Of a DNA stretch of 64,000 nucleotides, positions 1 to 12,500 are shown piece by piece; within the stretch, counting starts at the first letter, position 1, and the number at the start of each line of letters is the position of its first letter. The DNA is from Trichoplax adhaerens (taxonomy: Eukaryota; Placozoa; Uniplacotomia; Trichoplacea; Trichoplacidae), in contig NW_002060945.1 in NCBI RefSeq assembly GCF_000150275.1, positions 977,190 to 1,041,189 on the forward strand. The letters run 5' to 3'. The position numbers and the translations under genes were made by a program. Below the pieces are notes generated by a model, which was given only the letters and a program-made list of their open reading frames with translations, was not told where the DNA came from and ran no database searches.

Positions 1-73
1 TGTAACTATCAGCCATTATTAATTAAATGTCAGGAAGAAATTGTTTAATTATATTTTAATGTTACTATTCTAG

Positions 74-3000
74 CGTAATCAGGAAGATGCACAGATCACT
101 TACGATGACATTCAACTTACAATTAAGAATGCTAATGCAGAGATAAAGAAAATGAATTACCAACAGTCTATTTTGCAGATTCTTAACAACTTACTTGACA
201 GTAATCCTGTAAATTGTGCAAAATTAAAGGAATGCCTGGAAAATGAATATTTCGAATTTAGCAATCTTAATCCTGCATTCATTGAACAGTATAGTATTGT
301 AATGAGGCGTGGTCGTTTAGAAAAAGTTGTCATAAATGGCTATGGGGAAGAAGGTTTGTTAACATCTGACGAAATACAGAGTTTAATTAATCAGGCTAAT
401 CTTTTGCGCGAATTAAACGATGCTCTGGATCGAGAGCCAACCGATAATCAAAAATTGGAAGAATGTCTAGGATCGGACATACTTGGATTGCGTGACGTGG
501 ATTTCGTATGGCTGGAAGTTTATTCGATCTGCTTGAAAAACAGAAGAATGGAGAAGTTAAAAATTTATGGTAACGGTAATAAAAGTCTTTTATACCTGGA
601 TGAACTTCAACGTCTGATATTGCAGACTAACTGGTTGATCATCTTAAATGAGGCTCTGGATAAGAATCCTTCTGATGAAAAGAAGATTAATGAGTGTTTA
701 TTGTCTGAATATATAGATGTAGATGATGTTAACTCTGATAATATAATGCAATACATTACGATGCTTAAGTTACGTAAGAAAGAAAAATCGGCTACTAGCA
801 ATGATTTTAAAGAAGTAATGTTGACTGTTAAAGACATTCAGGTTATTATTTCTCGTGAAAATGCGCTCTTGACTTTGGATCGAGCGTTGCAAGCAGAACC
901 GATTGAAATTGCGAAGCTGAGAGAGTCTTTAAGATCGAAGGTGTTAAATTTTGCAAATTTACGTATGGAGATATCCTCAATGTATGCTGCTTCGTTGAAG
1001 GAGGGACGTGATAAAAAAGGCGTAATTAGTGACGACATTCTTCGTGAGAATGAGATACAGTGTTGTATTGATGAAGTGAATGCATTAATTGCTTTAAATG
1101 AGTGTATCATTGAAGATCCCGTTAATATGGAGAAATTGAAAGGGTATCTATGTGATGATGTGCTTAATTTATCGGATGTAAACGTGGAAAATTTATTTTT
1201 ATACGCACCCTCATTAACAACGAAGAGAAAACAAAAAATGAAGGATTATATTGATCCCATTAAAAATCTTTTAAGTAAAAGCGAGGTGAATCTAGTTATT
1301 CATTTTTCAAATATCATTGTTGCTATCAACGAGGGTTTAGAAAACTATCCTTCCAACAAAGAACAGTTTAGTAGCTGGATACTAGATGAAACATTAGCGT
1401 TCGATGGATCACAGTCTCATCTGGTTACGCTGTACGTCGAAATATTAAAAAGAACGCAAAAGGAGAGATTAGGTAGTGATGAAAGTTTCTTGAATTATTT
1501 GGATATCCAGAACTGTATTACTCTTGGGAATGAAATTCACGATGCAAATGTCGCGCTAATTAAATGTGTTGCCAAAGTTAATGCAACAGTCGAAGCGGAA
1601 GACCATGAAGCTGTATTATTGGCTTTGCAGAGTGAAATTCTGTCGTTAAAGGAAGTAAATCCGGAACAAAGCACTGGCTATTTGACATCGCTGAAGGCGG
1701 CCAAAGACGAGAAAATTTCCGATTGTCAAAATGGTTGGGTCAAGCACGAGATCGAAATTGGCGGTCACATATATTATAACTTATCTACTGAAGATTTTAT
1801 GTATGATGCTCCTGAAGGTTACGTATCAAATGGAAGGTTTCTGACTAAAATTGAAATTGAGGTCAGCGCTTCTATAATTAATTTTTAGAGAATTTACTGC
1901 AGTATTATAATTGTAAATTTTTATTCTCATTTCAGCAAGCACTTATAGCTGAAAATGAGCGCTACAACTTATACGACAGGCAACTACCGCAAATTATTGC
2001 TATTCAAGTAAGATCTATAGTGGCTTCTATTCCGGTATTGAAGGTGATTGAAACAGGTCTCTTCTAATTTACTTAGGCTCTTGCACGTGGCTATCTTGCC
2101 CGGAAAGTTATCAAAGAAAGAAACTATGAGCTAAAATGCTTGCTACCGGCTGTAATTCAGGTATACTTTGAAGAAAACGTCTTACTGTACTTAATTACAT
2201 AGATTTAGTAATATAGATCGTATTTAGAAATTTACATCAGCTAAATATCTCTTTCTTACTTTTAATAGATTCAGGCTGCTTGTAGGGGATATCAACAAAG
2301 ACGCGCCTATTTAAATAGACTAAAGTATTATGCAATAAATGTAAGTATTGTTTATATAATATAAAAATGTTAGCCTTTGACTTTTTAAAATTTTGATAAA
2401 AATTACTATTGACTTCTAGGAAAAGGCAATCATAAAAATGCAAAGCGTATTTAGATGCTTAAAAGTTCGGAAATACTATGAAGGACTAAGTAAATTTTAT
2501 TTTGTTATAATTAAAATTTTAAAAAGTTTAGGAATATATAATATCATCTTACTTATCGACATTGCTATTTTTTTATGACACATTGCTAGAATCACTCGAT
2601 GTCCCGTTTGCAGCAATTAGCATGTTCGTTTACTTACTTGACGAAACTCAGAAAGATTTTAACGAGGAGCTTGGTACGTTATTAAATTATGATGAGATTA
2701 AATTTTGTGATACTATGCAATAATACCGCTTATATTCTGTAATCTGTATTAGAATTACAAAAATTGAGGTCTCACATTGTGACAAGTATTCGAGCCAACT
2801 TGAAGCTAGAAAAAGACTTAAGTTCAATGGATGTGAAGATCGGTTTACTTGTCAAGAATCGAATCACATTGCAGGTATAATCACTAGAGTTGTATTATAG
2901 TGAAGCTTTTAAAAGTAACATACGTATGTATATATATCAAAGGAAATCTCTTTTAAATTGAAATTTTGTAGATGATCAGTAATTATACAAACGATTTTAT

Positions 3001-6000
3001 TACAGGACGTAGTCCATCAAAATAGAGCACTTAAGAAAATTAATAAAGATGTTACAAATGTGAATGGGATCGATGTATTGATAAAGGAGAGAACGCACCA
3101 ATTAGAGGTAGCACAATTATCTGATCAAGTCATTACATTGTATTTCATTAATTAATTATACAAGTATTACTGTACTAACAGACAATTTATCATTTCGTTA
3201 AGGGATATCAAAGTTTGTTTTATCTATTGCAAACTGAGCCGAAATATCTAGCAAAGTTAATATTTGAAATGCCTCAGAGTCGTAGCAATAGATTCGTCGA
3301 AACAGCCATCTTAACCATATTTAATTACGCTGCAAATACCCGAGAAGAATTCTTACTTATTAAATTGTTTAACACGTCCTTACAAGAAGAAGTATTGTAA
3401 GCACAATTACTTCTATATAATTGTGATAAAGAATGATATCATAATAACCTTGGCTATTATTTCTTATAGGAATCGTGTTAATTCAATTGAAGATATTGTT
3501 GAAAATAATCCTTTAGTTGTTAAGTTGGCCGTCCAGTTTAATAGGTTGATTTTGTGAATAATTAATATATTAAAACTAATTTTATGACCATTCTTATAGT
3601 CCTAATGCATATGAATTTATCAAGTAACTGATTATTATGTTAGAGGAAATCGAAGCCAGAATTGCCTAAAAGAAATTTTTGGCTCCGTAATTCAGCCTGT
3701 CATTAACAGCAAGGATAGTTATGATCTAGACCCAATGAATATTTACAAGGCCTGGCTTCACCATTTAGAGTCAATTTCGGGAGAAGCTAGGTATTATACT
3801 TTATACTTTAGCAATCCCCATATCTTTTATTTTGTAACATGGTTAGTGATCATTCTATTTTAGTCAATTGCCTCATAATATTAATACGGAACAAGCACTT
3901 AAGTATCCTGAAGTTAAAAAGAAACTTGCAGAATGTATTAACAAATTAAAAGCCTTAATTGCCGATATTGTAGGAGCAATTGTACCTGCAGCCGCAAAGC
4001 TACCGTAAGAAATTATTTTATCAGATTGTACATTACCATCTGGTCTTTTAACGCGCTGTGATGAAGTTATACTGTTCTAATCTTTGATTTATGCAATGTT
4101 TTCTACATTCCGACTTGCGATTGTAATCGATAATTTTAGATATGCGTTGCGCTGTGTTGCAATGACTCTCAGGAAATGTCTAGAAAAGAAATTTCCAAAC
4201 GATAAAGACATTGCCTTAAAAGTTAGCATCTTGGGATAGATCTTTTAATTCCAATGCTTTACAGATAAATACTTAAAAGTAAATACGTAACTGTTTAATT
4301 ATAGGCTGTAGGACATTTCATAATATGTCGTTATATGCATCCTGCTTTAATTGCTCCTGATGCTTTTGACGTTATTCCATTCAATGTGGAAAACCCTTTA
4401 ACTACTCATCAAGTAGGTTTATACCTGTTCATGGTACTGTTATTATTAAATTGTTATAGCTTTTACTCGTTTACTTAAATTATTGTACTTTCAGAGACAT
4501 TGTCTTGCTTCTGTTGCAAGTCTTTTACAACGAGCAGCAATAAATAATACGGTAGGCACTTTTATATCTGCTATTATGGCTGTGTACAACAGTTGGATTA
4601 AATAATTATTGATCTTTTTACTATGGCGTAAAAAAGTTTGGTAACGAGAGTCCATACTTAAGTTCAATAGATGATACTATATCAGAATCATTTGCGAAAC
4701 TACGGTAAGTGTTTTTAGATTTTGTTCTTAAAGTTTAAATTGCCTTTAGTACCGTAGCAATCGTACTTATGACAACTATAAATATAGTATCATGCCTCTG
4801 TCTTTATTAGAACATTTTTGTGCGAAGCATCGACTGTGGAAGAGCCAGGGGAACGCTTTCAATTAGATCAATACAGTGAATATGCAATGCTTAGAAAACC
4901 AACTATTTACATTTCTATCAGAGAGATTTGTAACATTCATAAGGTTGTGATACAGATGCCGAATTACCTCATTCTAGTATGTAATAAGTTTTGAAAAAGA
5001 TTAATTCCGATTGTTACAGTTGGTAGCCGACTTTGAAAATGAAATTGCACCAAACACCGATGATCCACTTCGTGAAGTTTTATCTGACCTAGGCTCACCT
5101 TTATCTGAATCTGAGTTAATCGGTTAGTCGTCAATGATTTATCTTGTTGTTAATGTATTGAGTTACCAAATGAGTTCTTTCATAGATGTGCCATCGGATA
5201 CAAATGATCCAATTGCTATTGATGCTGTTAGAGAAGATTTGGCCAAGACTGAAGTTTGCTTGACATTAACTAATAGATTTGATATTAAAGGGGATAATAG
5301 GACGTCCGATGTATCATCCCTATTTAACGGGTTAGTTAGATAAAACAATGCTAAAAGATAATGAATTATAGATGGCTATTTATTATTTATTATAAATGAT
5401 GATATATCCATGTTGGCTATAGGACTAAAAATTTAACAGCGGACGTGATCCGCGTTCAACGAGGATCAACCCTGGCTAGTATACTGGATACACCTTCGTC
5501 GAAGGAAGAAGTTAGATACAAGAATAGATTTTTATTTATTCTTTTAAATTATTATGAAAATAATATATCCATACGTTAACAATTTCAGTCTGAGAAATAT
5601 AAAGCCATCATCAGCAATCGAGCTAGTAAGATTGCTTTAATCAGCCAGGTAACACAAAGTCAAGTGAAAGGCACGCAAAAGAAAGAACCAGGACCTGAAA
5701 AACAGTACGTCCTGTTTTGTTTATATATCTGTGATTCTTTAAACATATAATTTGAAGCAGTTTATTACAGTATAATGATCGTTATTGTATTATGACTTGC
5801 TTTATTCGTAAATTCTATTTTATTGATTTTTTAGTGCGTCACTGGAGAAAGTTAAGATTAGAATTAAAGAAGGTTTGCAAGTACTTGAAGAAAAAGGTCT
5901 TACCTCTTCTAAGAATGGATACGGATCTGTATTAAGGGAAATTGCAAAGGTAGTACGGGAGCTTAGATTAATTTGAACGGAATACAATTATCATCATGCA

Positions 6001-6782
6001 CCAATAAGAAAAATGGGTCATCATCTTTTTATCCAGGATATACTTAATAGACGGTTATATCGAAAAAATCGTAAGATTGAAATATTAAGACTGCGTGAGG
6101 CTCAGGTAGTCTTGGATGACAAGATCAAAGATTATGTTGAACAAATGGATTATTATAATAAGTATATTAAGACTTGCATCGAAAATATGGCCTTGTCTAG
6201 TAAAAAGTTAGTAAATATTTTAACTAGAAGCTACTTACGCTATTAATTCAATTTTTAATGGGCATATTTTTTTTCGTCTTTTATCAGGAAAAAGGATAAA
6301 AAATCTTCTGCCTTAAAGTATACCGCAGCACGATTGCACGAAAAAAATATAGTTTTATCGATCGCCGGTTTACAATCACACCAGTGAGTACATGATGAGA
6401 TTTTCTATCAAAACACAAATATACTCAAAGGTAAATTGTTGTTTGTAGATATAAAAATGTAACGATTGAGATTGCATCTACTGACGATTCATCGAAGTTT
6501 AAAATCCATGCCAAGATCATTGGAACAACAATGGATTCGATTTTGCTTGATTTTGAGGTATGACCTAAGACGTCAGTTCCGATATCTTGATAATATAACG
6601 TGTAAGTTACTCGGAAAGTAGAAGCTAACCATTGTCTTTATTGGTTATTTATTTTATATTTACAGCATTTGCTAGAACTGCAATATGAAGGTATTCCCTC
6701 AATTAAAGTATTTAATGCTGTTATGTTTGATGTAAACTCTTTAATCGGTCTCTTAAATAGAAAATTTTATGGTAAAGATTAG
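74..6782 (+). CDS. IQGAP: IQGAP-family scaffold protein, 5'-truncated by the window
   Basis: Actin/calmodulin/Cdc42-Rac scaffold of the cell cortex. Twenty-six exons join in phase: 74-1861, 1936-2007, 2077-2160, 2269-2340, 2420-2489, 2590-2673, 2753-2874, 3006-3107, 3203-3396, 3470-3544, 3644-3790, 3864-4004, 4140-4221, 4305-4412, 4495-4551, 4637-4704, 4811-4943, 5020-5122, 5186-5330, 5423-5510, 5589-5704, 5835-5949, 6037-6206, 6288-6383, 6449-6557, 6666-6782, giving about 1485 residues. The first exon carries about six IQGAP repeats of roughly 75 residues and then a WW-like segment (GWVKHEIEIGGHIYYN). Three IQ motifs follow (IQALARGYLARK, IQAACRGYQQRR, IKMQSVFRCLKVRK), then the RasGAP-related domain with CRYMHPALIAPDAFDV, and the RasGAP C-terminal domain ending NRKFYGKD, close to human NKKFYGK. 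The calponin-homology domain must lie upstream of the window. Human IQGAP1 has four IQ motifs; one appears missing here. Confidence 0.97.
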
Positions 6783-7226
6783 TATTTTTTCGTATCGGTA
6801 CTGGTGTGCTTATTGAACTTGTACGTTACTTTATAAAATTTTAATTGGTAGACATTTTATTTTCTGCCTCTGAATTACTGATTACGCTAATTTCGTTATG
6901 CCCACCAATCTAAAATTGCAAGCGATAAAGTATTTAAATGAGATTACTTAGTTTCCTTAGTGAAATAATTTTAATAAATTTAGATCGTGCATTTTCTGAT
7001 ATCACCGTTATGCGCAAAAGTTTGCCTTCATTTAATTGGATTCATTTATACTCAATATTCAGTTATAAATCAATCTTTGATTGATAATAACTATTATCAC
7101 ATTTAGCCAAAGTTTTATTGCAGATTTTTTGCACCTTATTTATTTACATTTATTCTTAATGTGATCAATGGGTTTTTCTGTAGAGGTCACAAAATATTTT
7201 CAATTAAATAATATGATTGCGTGATG

Positions 7227-7232
7227 AATAAA
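7227..7232 (+). terminator. Candidate polyadenylation signal AATAAA for IQGAP
   Basis: Canonical AATAAA hexamer 445 bases after the IQGAP stop codon, in AT-rich sequence with no other gene signal. Assignment to IQGAP is inferred from position only. Confidence 0.35.
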
Positions 7233-8689
7233 AGAAAGGTAGAACACTACTCTCATTGATGTTGTAAAGTATAAATTTGCAGTATAATCATGTGCGTATA
7301 TGCACGCATACTGTAGTTAGTGGGAATCCCAATTTTCCAAGGTAGGTAGCTGTATAAAAGTATGCCCGTGATAAAGTCTTCCAAATGAATAGTGCGACAA
7401 GAGCTCTGGTTTCTTATTGATTAAATTTAACTTTTGTTATATAAATCTATCAATAGACATGCACAATTTTACTTCTATCTACTATCTAGATATCAGTATG
7501 ATCTATCTAGGAGACTGCACTAACTTGCCTATATTCGAAGTGCAGCCTATTATTGTAATCCATGAAATAATCACCCTTGTGGTATTCAATCTATGGCATA
7601 TAGAATCACATCAATTAGATTATCACAGATTTGCAGAATTGGAATACGGAATGTCAGGCATGCATTTTATAAGTTAGCGTTTACTATAAAAATGTCAGAC
7701 TAGACAATTTTGCAAATCGTATACTGTACAATATCCAGGAAAATGTCCTTCCTGTATATGGTAAAAAGTGGTTGTCCATGCTAGCAGCCGAGTCATTTCG
7801 CACCTTTTACCGTCCAAGTGTTTTTTAATACGATAACGAAACTACTGTGTGATACATTAGATTATGATAGATAATTATGGATTTTTTCTGAAAGGCTGAG
7901 GCGTTTTCTTTCTGCAGTATACAGCAGTACTGTACAGTATAGTACAGTGCAATATGCGTATATTGACTGCATCCTTCAACAAACGTTTGCCGGTGTTGAT
8001 GATGCAATTGTACATGAGGTATCTAGTCGTTGCTGCTCTCAGAAAGGAAGCGAATACACAGTATGATGTCCTGTTTTAACTGTTGAGTCGTACACACTAA
8101 GTAGGTAGCAAAGTATCGTCGATGGCGACATTATTATGGTGCGAAATGAGAGTGATTGGTCAGGTATATGAGCATACTTATTGTAATTACTCACTGTCAT
8201 CCATGTGTCTTACAGTATACGCCTACCTATTGCTGGATTGTACTACACAGACTGCTAAGAAAAAGTGGATAGTAAACAAAAGTGACAAGAGAATTGGCAT
8301 GAAAAATTACGTCGGCAAAGTACTATAGCATTTCACTGCATGTGCGCTAAAAAATGATTCCATTTCAATGTCGGTAGTGTACTACATGTCCGCGTGGACT
8401 CTGTGGTGCAATGTAAAATGTAAACAAATAAAAACAACAATAATAATAATCTGAATGCTGTGCCACTGGATTCATTTTATCAACAGGGAAGCAGGCAGAA
8501 AATGGTTTACCATGAACTAAAAGGGGAAAATGAATGGTAAAACACTGTAGTCAATAACATTGGAAACGCCGAAAATGTTCATTGATGACGAATTGTGATT
8601 TCTGAGTTCCTTAAATCTACCGTTTGTACTGACTGTAAAATCAATCAATCCCCCCAAAAGAGTAAAAGCAGTTTTTGACCTAGTCCCAC

Positions 8690-9470
8690 AGTACTACACA
8701 ACGGCCTGCGTTACCATTGTGCCTACTGTACAGTGTACAGTATGTTGCGCAATGTGCATTTTACATACTGTACACTGTACAGTACTGTACGTACTTGCCA
8801 CTCACGGACTACTAGAATGTCCTCTTCCAAGTAGTTGGAACACTTGGAGTACAGTGTACAGTACAACGGCACAGACTGTAGCCAGTGTACTGTACATTGT
8901 AAGTAGAAAGAGACCCGTACAGTGTACAGTACGCTGGTACAATGCAATACTGTACTGTAGTGTAGTCGCTACTCACCAAAGGAATGAAGAAAAATCACTT
9001 TGAGCGATGGCACTCGCTCACGCTTGACGTGCTGTGCTGTTCTACATTGAAGGCACGGTCATATTGTAGCAACCAAGTCAAATAATCGAGGTTTAAATGA
9101 GATATGTGAGGTCTTACTTGTTTTGCCTGCAGGTCAAATTTGACAAAAATTACCTGTAGACTGTAGTGTAAATAGTGTACTGTACAGTACAGTATTTTAC
9201 AGTCAAGTACAGTACTGTACTGTACACTGTAAAGTACAGCGTACTGTACTGTGTACAGTAGACTTCTGCATACAGTACACAGATCTTTTTTCCCTTCAAG
9301 ACAATCATCAGGATACTGGTACTTACAGTACTTTTCACTGTACAGCACTGTACCACGCCGTACTGTAGGTAGACCTGATCATGACGATCTCCAAGTGGAC
9401 GATTACAGCGTGGTACTGTATAGGCCAACTGTAGTGTACAGTACCGTGTAGTGTACAGTACCGTGTATTC
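8690..9470. repeat. Dense cluster of TACTGTA/TACAGTA palindromic motifs
   Basis: The heptamer TACTGTA and its complement TACAGTA recur dozens of times here, often fused as GTACAGTACTGTAC or TACTGTACAGTA. It is densest at 8715-8950 and 9170-9265, and both orientations are mixed. The same motif is scattered through noncoding DNA across the whole window. It lies directly upstream of CRTC. No open frame, terminal repeat or target-site duplication marks it as a known transposon. Confidence 0.85.
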
Positions 9471-9530
9471 CGCTGACAGATATCCCACCTCAAATACGGT
9501 TGTGGACAAAAAAAGCATCTCCAAAATAAA

Positions 9531-12500
9531 ATGGCGAATAACCGTAGATTTGTTGACAGAATTGCCTTTCACCAGACACGACAGGCCGAAGAAACGGCTG
9601 AATTTGAACAAGTGATGCGCGAAGTTAAGACTACCAAAGATACCGCTACAAGGGTACGATTTCAATTACTTTATCTACTATCACCAAAGGGTTCTTTTTT
9701 CCTATTTCTTTTCTATTTTTTGCGGGGGGGAAATAATGCTACAACAACTTCATCAGTGGGTTAGCATACTGTATCAACGTGGTGGTACAGTACTACTCTA
9801 GCGACTGGTGTATTTACAGTACACAACGGAGTAAAAGGCGATCACGCATCTCCGTGATATTTCATGATCGAGCGTTATTTTTACAGTATAGTATTAAAAT
9901 ATCAGCCAGTTCTTCATCGTCGATGACTGCATCATGTTAGAATAAGATCACTTTCTTTCTGGTAGATTGCCACAAGCTCTTGTCTCAAGTATTACTTTGA
10001 AGGGGATTTTGATTATCTTGATGCCTTCTTTCTACTTGTGCTTGCGGTAGCAATCGTTTTCGTTTGGTCCTTTCTATGGGTTGTTAATGTCAACCTTAAG
10101 TGATTATCAATCTTTTCCAAAGTAGATGTACAAATTGTGTTATTTTTACCTTACACAATATATCAAGTTGAGTTACCGTTGATGTTACAGCGAGCAAAGT
10201 TGGATATTACGTGTACAATTATCCTTTCTATGGGCTATGAATTATAGTTTGTACCCGCAGACGTTATTTTAAAAATTTTCCATCAGCATAAGACAAGTAG
10301 GAACTCACCATTACTCTAGTAGGTAATCCACTTTTCATACGATAACTGCTTGCTTGTACAGTTAGCGCATTCTAATATCCACTTTTTGTCAGCACAGTTG
10401 AACGTTCAAAGTTTTAGAAGCAGCAGTCATCCCGAATTTCATAATTTTATATAGACTGGACGTATATGGATAGATAGACTTGGTTAGTCGACATCACTAG
10501 AGTGGATGCAGCCTAGTAATAATTATACAGATTGAAGTCGAAACGATCTATAAAGGACTGTAATGTACAGTAGTTGACTGGATAGTAAAGTAATAATAAT
10601 ATTGATGATAGCGATAGCGTGCTCCTCGTTATTACTTAGCATTCTTGATCCTAACTCTGTGTAGTACAGTAGTGTTTGTATTGTCTAGTAATGATTTTGA
10701 GTCTTATTCCATAGGTGAGGATAATTGTTACGTTTACCATAATCTGCCAACTGCCTAAGTGTTATTAGTGTATCATCGATTCGATTGAAGTTTTATGCGC
10801 ATTTTAAAATAGATCCAATCCAGCTGCAATGCACCATACTTGTAGATGCGGTATTAGAGGGACTAATATCTACTACCTAATTATTGACTGCATTCTTTTT
10901 GAGATTTGAGTTCAAAAGTATTGGTAATCTTAATGAATTGTGCTCTGCATCATATACGGCGTTATTGACGATTGTACAGCACTCTTATATCTTTCCATTA
11001 TAATTGATAAAGTAATACCTAGTTTAGAGAAATGAACTACAGTCAGTATTGTATTTTACACTCAGATTCAACCGCTATAGTTGGTGTACTGGGGTCAAAA
11101 GAAGAAATGGCAAATTGTAGCTGATTTGCTAAAACAGTTTTGGATATTTATAAAAAGTGATTAAAAAGCTCTTATGCTAGAAGAATGTACGTACAATACG
11201 AATAGTAGAGAATTACTATTGGAGTGGACATAAGCTAGACTGATCACTATATCCTATCACCTATTTTTTCTACACTTATTGTCATCCTTTATACAGTGTA
11301 TCTTGCTTCGTACTTGACCTTAGCCGTTGTACATTGATTGAATTTTGTGATCAGGTTGATCGCTAACGAGTGGAATAAGCACTAGACGTTGATCGATTAA
11401 TTAATTATCATTGCTACGTTGTATCTGCAACACTTCATGATATCCTTGTCCTGTCATAGTACATTGTGAACGAGTTATCCAGTAAGTTTGCGCTCTGTTT
11501 GTAAACTTATACCTCTCATAGAAAAGGAATTTGCTATCAACCACATCTCTCGTCTCACTTAATCCTCGATTTATGTAATACTTTGGAAGCCAGTAATATT
11601 CTAATGAGATGATACTTAAAGAAGGGAGATGGGTGTCGTCGATTGATGTATTTACTGTATAGAGTATCTTTTGACTTGTTAATCAATCTACGTAAACGTG
11701 CAATTTTTATAGGCTATTACTCATCCTTTACAGTACTATACGGTTAAATTGATGCACGATGATAGTAGCATAATCCGAGTAAAATTGAATGTTGTGCATA
11801 CGGTGATGCAGTTTTATTTTTTTGTTCCTCTCATTTAATTTTGACGTTATTTTTCCCTTTTAAGATGGGTATCTATACACATTAATTCCTCTTGCCATTG
11901 TCTGTTTTTGCTTCCTACACTTATAATGAGTTTTCTTTTCAACAGTTACATCCACCATATAGACAACCTATCATTAACAATTGCTACAGAAGTGAATCGC
12001 TACCGAATATTGGCGGTGAAAACAATACTATCGATTTACAGGTAAAGCCTTTTCTATTTGATACAAGAAAATAGAATATTAACCAATTTATTACATCCAG
12101 TATACTTGTACCATCTCCATTGCCCTATGATACGATATCACTGACGGTGACTGAATATTGCGGGTTGTATCAAGTCATGACCAGGGACTCCTAAAGACAA
12201 AATGCAGGATTTTGTCTAAAAGTCCCTGTCATGACTCCGAGACTACTTCCATTCTACTGTACAGTACTATGTTGGGAGGATGAACGAGTTTGAGTAGACA
12301 TTTTTGTTGAATTCAATTGATCGATACTGTAGCTCGTGAAATAGAAGGCTAAAAGTGATGTAAGTCAGCAAGAAATGTCTGGGCAATAAATTGATGATGG
12401 ATGATAAATGATGAATTGCTGATTATTAATTATAATTATTATTGTATACTCTTTTACCCTCCTGCTTAGCGCTTAGTCGCTTATACTATGCAGTTGATGG

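Larger units (their letters stand above)
6783..9530. other. Gene-free interval between IQGAP and CRTC: 3'UTR plus motif-rich upstream DNA
   Basis: No open frame here has splice sites or recognisable homology. Frames of 60-170 codons around 7417-7677, 7825-8328 and 8719-9665 overlap one another on both strands, and the later ones run through near-palindromic repeats, so I read them as chance. The CRTC start codon lies at the right-hand edge. Confidence 0.7.

Noticed and set aside
607-1110. Two minus-strand open frames inside the first IQGAP exon
   Set aside because: The plus strand is clearly IQGAP coding sequence; these are antisense shadows.
8719-9665. Overlapping frames of 66-171 codons on both strands
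   Set aside because: They are built from TACTGTAC-type palindromic repeats, rich in Cys/Val/Tyr/Thr from that motif, and one overlaps CRTC exon 1 antisense.
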